A stretch of 64,000 nucleotides of DNA from Takakia lepidozioides (Eukaryota; Streptophyta; Takakiopsida; Takakiales; Takakiaceae): NCBI GenBank assembly GCA_030704615.1, contig CM060733.1, forward strand, positions 18,042,001 to 18,106,000. Reading direction: 5' to 3'. Position numbers and translations under genes: made by a program. This document shows, piece after piece, positions 58,203-64,000 of this stretch (positions are counted from its first letter, which is position 1; every line of letters starts with the position of its first letter). Under the pieces are notes generated by a model, which did no database searches, was not told the DNA's origin, and saw only the letters and a list, made by a program, of their open reading frames with translations.

Positions 58203-59570
58203 AGAGGACGAGGTGGCCGGGCACGAGGTGCAGGCCAAGGGCAAGCTCAACATGGCCAAAGACGCGGAGGTCAGGGTGTTGACCAAGGCATGGCCAACCA
58301 GCTTCAGCAGCTAGAGCAGAGGCTTGTTGCCATGGCTACATCTCAGGTGGTACCGGCTCCCGGGCAGGATGGTCCACCTCCTGCTCCTAAGGGAGGAGAT
58401 ATGGGAGGAATGGGATTCATGTGCGGAGCAGCACTACCACTAGAGCAGGTGGAGTCTGCTGCAGCCGTGACTCGAGGAGCATCACGAGTTCCTAAGCCAC
58501 GAGGTGCAGAGGTGGAATTGGATCCACAGCGTGAGGAGGCAAGCCGTCAGGCGAGGCTTCCTCAGTCATTCACATTGGTGGAGACAGTGTCAAGGCCATC
58601 CATGGCACCTAGTTCTCGCCCAACTGTTACCGAGGCGGAGGTTACTATGCCATTGGGGAGAGCTACACGTGCATCACTGACACCTGCTACCAAGGCTAGT
58701 GCAGCCGGTGTGTTATTGGGGGCAGCCACCTCTGTGTGTCAAGCCCCACTGTTTTTGGCAACCATGATTGCGACGCCAGGGGTAAGACCAGCTGCAGTGT
58801 TCAGACTAGCAGCAACACTCTGTGAGAGTGGGGAGGTCACTTCATCTTCTGCGGAGTTACTGGAACGTGTAGTGGCAGAGGGATCCTCGGATTTGAGGGT
58901 CAAGACTGCCACGGCTGCGCCATGGCAAGCTGCAGCTGCCAGGTTGACGGAGCTGCCAGCTAGGCCAGCCTTTGAGCGCGCCATGGTGACACCTGGAGTT
59001 ATCTTGTTAGACAACCAGGATGGCATTTTCTCTTTGAGTGGACCGGCAGGCAAGAAGTACCGGCCACTGCGGGTCTTGTTGGACTCGGGAGCTCAGGCAC
59101 TGATGTTGGGCAGAGCTGCTATTGTAGGTTTGGGCCTCATGGAGGCAGATATGGAGCCTTGTCTTTTCCAGATACAGACATCTCTGGGAGGATCAGAGCA
59201 GGCTCGGGGCATGACACGGCGTGAGTTGGCCATTAGACTGCAGCAGGATCATCCTATAGATGGCTCAGTGATGCGAGCCAAGGTCATTGTGACAGACGCG
59301 GTCTCTTATGATGTCCTCGTTGGTGGAACAGTGTTATATCCCATGGGCTTCACCCTGGACTTTTGGGAGGAGTCAGCATCCTACAGGCCTGGATGGCAGT
59401 CAGGGGATGGTCGTCATGCACAACTCCCTGTGACATTCATTGGGGGTATTGCGGCTGCCCAGCGGGGCAAGATGCCAACACTAGCCGCCTTTATAGCTGT
59501 AGTTAGTTGGCCTGGAGAGTTGCTAGAAGGCAATGCCCATGCAGAGGATGTGCCACCTTCAGCAGAGTAG
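58203..59570 (+). pseudogene. Aspartic protease region of the pol polyprotein
   Basis: The longest open part (MANQLQQLEQRLVAMATSQV at 58290 onward) is low-complexity Ala/Pro-rich for about 250 residues. A retropepsin-like domain follows: RVLLDSGAQALMLGRAAIVG carries the catalytic DSGA, and VSYDVLVGGTVLYPMGFTLD is the typical downstream G-hydrophobic segment. The protease would cut the polyprotein, including release of the methyltransferase. The stop TAG at 59568-59570 is in the same frame as the downstream methyltransferase. Confidence 0.82.
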
Positions 59571-61046
59571 GATGACATGCATGGTACGGTGGAGTTGCCT
59601 GCCATGGTTGCTCACACTCCATTGTGGGGTACGAGCAAGGATTTGTAGTAGGCTGCTGATGGACGGGTGCAACAAGCCTGGGTAGAGGCCTTCGTACCGT
59701 CAGGAGAAGAGGAGAGTGCGGTGATTGCACCAGGACCACCTCAGTTGTCGCCATTGGATACCACACCTCTTGTGTGGCAGTGCCCGAATGAAGGCATATG
59801 CCTTCTGGACTTGTTTGGCGGGATCAGCACTAGATTGGCTGCAGTGCTTCAGGCAGGTGTACGAATTTGACGTTACCTGTATGTAGAGAGGGATAAGACT
59901 GCACGACGCGTCTCACTATGCCATGTTGCTTAGTTGGTACAACAGTACCCTGATTTGTTGCCAGTGTCTGCAGTTCGTGGATACCAACAAGCCTTGCCAG
60001 CAGACATTTCGTTGCTGGGGGCGCAGGATTTGGAGCAGGTTGGCTCCATTGATCTGGTAGTGGCAGGTTGGCCCTGCCAAGGGCATTCATCAGCCGGGCA
60101 TGGCAATGGATTGCGAGACTCGAGGACGGGTCTGTTTTGGGAGATGGTGCGGGTTTTGCGCCACTTGCAGCTTCATCAAGCTGTATCTCCAACATACATC
60201 TTGGAAAATGTGCCACTGATGGGTGATTCTCGGGCCAAGGTGATGGCCAGTGTGCATCAAGTCCGGTCGTGGCTTGGGTCGGCAGAGTTGTTGGATGCAC
60301 CTGTAGTGGGGTCACGAGCTCATCGTCCATGGCTATGGTGGACTAACTTGATGCCACCCGCACTGCTCAAGCGTGCATTTGATGGGGTGCAGCGGCCAAC
60401 ACACCTCACAGTGGATAGCATTTTGGACACAGGGAGGCAGTCTCAATGTGTGAGACACGATGACCGTTCGCCTTTGGTAGTGGTCAACAGGGTGGGTCAA
60501 CCACGAGCAACATTACCTACACTGCTCAGCTTCCCAGGATCCCATGCTTTTTGGGATGGTGGACCTGGCCTCTTGTGGGATAGTCAGTTGCAACAATTAG
60601 TGGAGCCCAATGCTGACGAGCGCGAGCGGGCGATGGATTTTACCACTGGTACCACGGCGGTGCCATCTCTTTCTGAGGCATCACGTCGTCAGGTGTTGGG
60701 GCAAGCAATGGATCTCAATTGCTTGACCTGGATTATCAGCTTGGCTATGGCTGAGCAGTGCAGAGTGCGGAGTACACTTCCCTTCATGGTCTCCCTGCCT
60801 ACCGAGACGGTACAGGCAGCGAGTGGGGGCGAGCAGGTGAGGACCACGAGGTGCAGGCCGCATCCATGGCATACGTGGGAGGTGCTTGAGGTTCAGAATG
60901 AGTTGGCAGCCAAGGCGGCGGTGATGGATCAGGTTGGGGATTTTTCTCGGGTTGAGGAGGTCCTCAAGGATGGGATGATGGGGCAGGGTGAGACATTGTC
61001 ACTGATAGAGGAGGCAGTGGTCACTGCTCAAGAGGTTGCAGCATAG
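59571..61046 (+). pseudogene. C5 cytosine DNA methyltransferase domain within the retrotransposon polyprotein
   Basis: Conserved DNMT motifs occur in order. Motif I is ICLLDLFGGISTRLAAVLQA (SAM binding). Motif IV is DLVVAGWPCQGHSS with the catalytic Cys. Motif VI is YILENVP. Motif VIII is SRAHRPWLWWTNL. A target-recognition part follows with LPTLLSFPGSHAFWDGGPG. Motif X is RRQVLGQAMDLNCLTWI. Such enzymes transfer methyl groups from SAM to cytosine C5. The HRPWLWWTNL form and motif X recall the Dnmt3/DRM-like group. In-frame stops: 59646 and 59649 (TAG), 59868 (TGA, just after motif I), 59931 (TAG) and 61044 (TAG). The remainder from 59934 is open for 370 codons. No chromatin-reader domain is present. 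Assignment is firm from the ordered motifs; activity of this copy is excluded by the stops unless suppressed. Confidence 0.9.
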
Positions 61047-61460
61047 CAACCACGGGACGCGTCTTCTACCTCTAAGCCTGCTGGACTCAAGGTTGGAGTC
61101 ACGGAGGACAACTGGGAGCCTGATGTTGGACCTATAGTCACCGGAGGAGAGAGATGACGTATACAGCGGTTCTTGAGGGCTTACATGAACTGCTTTGCCT
61201 TCAGTTTGAAGGACTTATGAGCATTGAAGGGTCAAGAGATTCGCATTGAATTGGCTACTGACACGCCAATCTTTCGGAGACCCTATAGATAAAGTGACAT
61301 GGAGATGTCCTTGATTCAGATGAGAACTCAGGACCTTTGGGAGGCTGGTTTGGTGGAGCTATCTGGGGGAGAGTATGCTTCAGCCATAGTGATGCCAGCC
61401 AAGAAGGATGTCTATGGCAATTGGACGGAGAGACGTATGTGCGGTGATTACATTAATTAG
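61047..61460 (+). pseudogene. Ty3/gypsy reverse transcriptase, N-terminal part only
   Basis: Same frame as the methyltransferase. It reads RAYMNCFAFSLKDL, IRIELATDTPIFRRPYR, LWEAGLVELSGGEYASAIVM, PAKKDVYGNWTERRMCGDYI. This matches gypsy RT from the FA.S..DL entry to the KKD...W RMC.DY motif. It ends at TAG 61458-61460 with no YADD box. Further stops are 61155 and 61218 (TGA) and 61290 (TAA). The break is a truncation or an insertion site. Confidence 0.85.
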
Positions 61461-61462
61461 GG

Positions 61463-61837
61463 TTAATTGACAACGAGTTGAATTAAAAATCAAGATCAAA
61501 AGCTTTTTATTTCTAATGGTGCAAAAACATGTCGTCAAACACATAATTTCGTCATCCAACAATGTTTTAAGTTAATGTTCAATCTTCTTAGGAGGTCAAA
61601 CCTCAGGCCAAAGAGTTGGATTTTAATCATTCGGGCACGAGCGACGCTACCGCGTGAGGGGTGAACGGTGAGCGTACGCTCACGCGGGGCTGACGTGGCG
61701 TGAGTGTTAGAGGGCTACTTGGGACTTAGACGCTTTTACGAGATCTGTGGGGTACCCTTAATTTTTACACAGACTGAGACCAACAGGAGCCTTAGGGGTG
61801 ACAGCAACAGGCTTTAGGGGGGGAGATACACAGCCCC
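61463..61837. other. Unassigned sequence between two retroelements
   Basis: AT-rich to about 61560, then a GC-rich part with gtgagcgtacgctcacgcg near 61668, a perfect 8-bp-arm palindrome. No gene was recognised. Confidence 0.4.
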
Positions 61838-62048
61838 TCACAGTCCAACACAGTCCGTCACAGCCCGTCACAGACCAACACAGCCCGTCACAGTCCGACA
61901 CAGCCGACACAGCCAACACAGTCAGACACAGCCGTCACAGCCAGTCACAGCCCGATATAGCTAGCTTCGCACAGCCCGACACAGCCCGATACAGCCAGTC
62001 ACAGCCCGCCACAGCCTGATACAGCCAGTCACAGCTCAGCACAGCTGG
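61838..62048 (+). repeat. Tandem array of CACAGCC-type decamers
   Basis: Variants of cacagcccgt, cacagtccgac and gatacagccagt repeat about 19 times with 10-11 bp spacing up to the left end of the LTR. Confidence 0.85.
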
Positions 62049-62148
62049 TGTCGCGGCCCTTTGCCTTGAGGGCAGGGGGTCGGGACACATGAGGGGCTGC
62101 CCCTGTGGTGGGGGCAGCGGCGACGATAGGTATGGGGGGCTGAAGCAC

Positions 62149-62173
62149 CCTTGAGTGCCCAAGGCACTCAAGG
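62149..62173. repeat. Perfect hairpin in the LTR
   Basis: CCTTGAGTGCC and GGCACTCAAGG, 11-bp arms, enclose a 3-nt loop. It lies upstream of the presumed transcription start. Confidence 0.85.
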
Positions 62174-62465
62174 AGGCGAAGGCGCTCACTAGGTGGAGCC
62201 CCGCACACCGGGTTGCGGTGGAGGTGGCTCCACAAGGGGTGGTGGTAGCTTAGTGGGACTTAGTGGGGGTGGCATAGGACTCACCATGGGGTGGAGACCT
62301 CGAGGTGGGAGTCGTGGGGAGTCTTGGGACTCATCATGGTCCATTGGGGCCGCGGTGAGTGGGCCAAGACTCACCGCGACTCACCACCGGGAGTCGAGGG
62401 TTTTCGTGGTGGTTCGCCATAAAATGGCATGGCTGGTTATGAAACCCCGCGGACAGCTACAGAAG

Positions 62466-62473
62466 TATATATA
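62466..62473 (+). promoter_or_regulatory. TATA box of the LTR promoter
   Basis: TATATATA followed by gggagtag lies about 300 bp before the LTR end, a usual U3 position for plant Ty3/gypsy elements. Confidence 0.6.
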
Positions 62474-62773
62474 GGGAGTAGTAACCCCGAGAACGGTGCA
62501 AGCCCGTTGGTGACCAAAAACTAGTGAGTAATCGTGCGAGCCGGAAAGCGACCAAAGAGTGGGGAGCTGTTCCGGACTGCCATCTACCAAAGGGAATTCT
62601 CCTAGTCCCAAATAGGTGGAGGGTTTTAGAGGAAGCGAATGGGGACCGTTATGTCCCGGTGAGTAGCCGAAACTCCAAGTTGGCCCGGCGGCCAGGTTGG
62701 GAGTCAGGCGCGCGCATCAAAGCGGTTAACTATGACTTGAAGGGGAGTTTACCGAAGTGAGGTGCGCGACATT

Positions 62774-62785
62774 TGGTATCAGAGC
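62774..62785 (+). other. Primer-binding site for initiator tRNA-Met
   Basis: TGGTATCAGAGC is complementary to the 3' end of plant initiator methionine tRNA and is the standard PBS of plant LTR retrotransposons. It sits directly after the LTR. Confidence 0.92.
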
Positions 62786-62826
62786 CTAGAGTTCAGTACG
62801 CGATCGTCCTTGGGATCGGCCTCATC

Positions 62827-64000
62827 ATGGGGTCGGGCAAGCCGAAGCGAAAGCGGAACGGCCCAAAAGATGATGATCCCGGTGAGCCCGATGGGGGCGA
62901 CGTGTCACCGAGGCGGCCGTTTGAGGAAGCGATGAATGTTTCCGAAAACGAGGCCGCTCAAGAGCGGGAGGAATCCGAGGAGTCGGAGCCCGAGGAATCC
63001 TCGAGAGCTCCGACAAACCAAGAGATGCCTCCCATGCCAGCAGCCTTTTGGGAAGGGTTGTTGGCGCAGTTTGGCGGGGCGTTGAAAGACGTGTTGAAGG
63101 CGGCTAATGCCACTTCCACTAAGGCAAAGTTTAAGGTGAAGCCTAAGGAACCCGGCACCTTTGAGGGCGTTCGAAACCGGAAGGCACTCAACACCTGGCT
63201 CCTGGAGCTAGAGCAGTACTTCCGGGCGGCCAAGTTGAGTGACGAGGATCGGGTGGAAGTGGCTCCCACCTATTTGAGGGGCTATGCTCAACAATGGTGG
63301 CAGAAACGCCTTCACGACCGAGGCCCAAGCCCGGAAACCTTGAACTGGAGTGGGTTCAAGGAATTGATGAAGAGACAGTTTGTGCCCCTCAACGCATCCT
63401 GGCTTGCCCGGGACAAGATGAGGAATTTGAAGCAAACAGATGACATTCGGGGGTATGTCCAGGCTTTCAATGTGCTGTTGCTCGAAGTCGCGGACATGGC
63501 GGAACCAGAAATGGTCTTCAACTTTGTGGCGGGACTGGCCCCATGGGCTAGGCGGAAGTTGGAGGAGAAGCCACCCAAGACTTTGAACGAGGCAATTGAG
63601 AGAGCTGAATGTTTCTCGGATGTCCCTAGGGGTGAGAGACAAGGCCGTACGGAGCTGAACCACAAGAAGACCCCGCGGGAAGGTGACTCCTCCCGACCGG
63701 AAAAGAAGTGGGATAGGCCACGCGGCGAAAATGGCACGTGGAAATCGAAGGGAGGGCCTTCACACGTCAAGGCGGCACCCGGTGCTTCGAAAGGAAAAGC
63801 GGGTGGAGCGGCTTATGGCGGACAGAAGGCGACCTTTGATGGAGTGTGTTTCAATTGCGGGGAGCCCGGGCACATGGCCAAGAAGTGCACGAAGCCCCGG
63901 CAATTGAACATGACTCGGGCGACCACGGAGCTGTCGGAAGATACCATCAGTCGTTTGGTGGAAGCGGTAGTCGCCAGGACTTGCAAGGTAGGCAACTATT
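62827..64000 (+). CDS. gag polyprotein of second Ty3/gypsy element, open to the window edge
   Basis: ATG at 62827 is the first after the primer-binding site. The frame is uninterrupted for 391 codons and runs off the right edge. It starts MGSGKPKRKRNGPKDDDPGE and has a basic then acidic leader (about residues 1-65). The retrotransposon gag core follows (ALNTWLLELEQYFRAAKLSD, YLRGYAQQWWQKR, FKELMKRQFVPL, VFNFVAGLAPWARRKLEE). A Gly/Lys-rich linker leads to a CCHC zinc knuckle (CFNCGEPGHMAKKC) at about residues 340-353. Protease and RT should follow outside the window. With an intact frame, paired LTR ends and PBS, this is a young element, unlike its methyltransferase-bearing neighbour. No methyltransferase is visible in the part present. 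Confidence 0.92.
   Translation, partial: MGSGKPKRKRNGPKDDDPGEPDGGDVSPRRPFEEAMNVSENEAAQEREESEESEPEESSRAPTNQEMPPMPAAFWEGLLAQFGGALKDVLKAANATSTKAKFKVKPKEPGTFEGVRNRKALNTWLLELEQYFRAAKLSDEDRVEVAPTYLRGYAQQWWQKRLHDRGPSPETLNWSGFKELMKRQFVPLNASWLARDKMRNLKQTDDIRGYVQAFNVLLLEVADMAEPEMVFNFVAGLAPWARRKLEEKPPKTLNEAIERAECFSDVPRGERQGRTELNHKKTPREGDSSRPEKKWDRPRGENGTWKSKGGPSHVKAAPGASKGKAGGAAYGGQKATFDGVCFNCGEPGHMAKKCTKPRQLNMTRATTELSEDTISRLVEAVVARTCKVGNY

Larger units (their letters stand above)
56858..61460 (+). mobile_element. Ty3/gypsy retrotransposon carrying a cytosine methyltransferase, 3'-truncated
   Basis: One plus-strand coding series reads gag, zinc knuckle, aspartic protease, C5 cytosine methyltransferase and the start of reverse transcriptase. 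From 57372 to 61460 (4.1 kb) a single frame is kept throughout. It is interrupted only by stop codons and has no frameshift, which shows the methyltransferase is part of the polyprotein and not a chance neighbour. One frameshift separates the gag start (56858-57365) from the rest. The element stops abruptly inside RT. No RNase H, integrase or 3' LTR follows, and no 5' LTR was recognised. Confidence 0.88.
62049..62771 (+). mobile_element. 5' LTR of a second Ty3/gypsy element (723 bp)
   Basis: The LTR starts TGTCGCG and ends CGCGACA, a perfect 7-bp terminal inverted repeat with TG...CA ends. A primer-binding site follows two bases later. Internally it has a TATATATA box (62466-62473) and a perfect hairpin near 62149-62173. 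The other LTR lies beyond the window. An inverted fragment of the same LTR is at 43426-43520. Confidence 0.9.

Noticed and set aside
59830-60330. 166-codon minus-strand frame
   Set aside because: Antisense shadow of the methyltransferase domain.
57239-61460. Reassigned or read-through TAG codons in the methyltransferase element
   Set aside because: Stops include TGA and TAA as well, and neighbouring genes use ordinary stops; C-to-T decay explains all of them more simply.
61838-62048. CRISPR-like array
   Set aside because: The units are 10-11 bp degenerate tandem repeats without spacers, in a eukaryotic retroelement context.
62193-62474. Gly-rich plus-strand frame
   Set aside because: It lies inside the LTR; the same peptide appears at the 43.4-kb LTR fragment, confirming it is LTR sequence and not a gene.

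Overview
The window reads as a repeat-rich, gene-poor nuclear segment of a streptophyte. Evidence: spliced genes with GT-AG introns, a plant UDP-glycosyltransferase with a PSPG box, a plant-type steroid 5-alpha-reductase-like gene, an F-box gene, CACTA (En/Spm) transposase domains and Ty3/gypsy LTR elements primed by initiator tRNA-Met. Other contents are unusual for flowering plants: a large piggyBac element, a bacterial-type NagZ-like glycosidase, an NXPE/PC-esterase-like gene and a Ty3/gypsy polyprotein with an embedded cytosine methyltransferase. My best guess is a charophyte alga (Chara-like) or another early-diverging streptophyte; this is inference.

Layout. 1-1.6 kb: F-box gene (minus), cut by the left edge. 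4.19-8.90 kb: 4.7-kb piggyBac element with TTAA target sites and a broken transposase. 8.9-21.4 kb: mostly repeats, with a tRNA-derived SINE, a TA-flanked MITE, an internally deleted piggyBac derivative at 16.0-17.2 kb, tandem arrays and a long inverted repeat. 21.4-30 kb: the main host-gene block, holding a broken UGT (plus), a four-exon NagZ-type GH3 gene (minus) with a decayed partial copy on the other side of the UGT, and a two-exon steroid 5-alpha-reductase-like gene (minus). 30.2-35.5 kb: a near-perfect hairpin, a 662-bp TTAA-flanked element, a MITE and a LINE reverse-transcriptase relic.

36.7-52.4 kb: two exons of a membrane-anchored protein at 36.7-37.5 kb and an NXPE-like gene at 51-52.4 kb. 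Between them lie CACTA-type coding modules in divergent orientation: minus-strand Ptta/En/Spm-like and FCP1/NIF-phosphatase exons, and a plus-strand TNP2 transposase. 56.9-61.5 kb: a decayed Ty3/gypsy element in the order gag, zinc knuckle, aspartic protease, C5 cytosine methyltransferase, reverse transcriptase, truncated inside RT. 62.05-64 kb: the 5' LTR, primer-binding site and open gag frame of a second, younger Ty3/gypsy element running off the right edge.

The most notable object is the methyltransferase-bearing retrotransposon. From memory, retrotransposon-encoded DNMTs have been reported in dinoflagellates and charophytes, which would fit the organism guess. Nearly every older coding region carries 1-nt frameshifts, often at homopolymers. 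Either most are pseudogenes or the assembly has residual indel errors; the sequence alone cannot separate these. The methyltransferase element instead shows in-frame stops that all fit C-to-T change.
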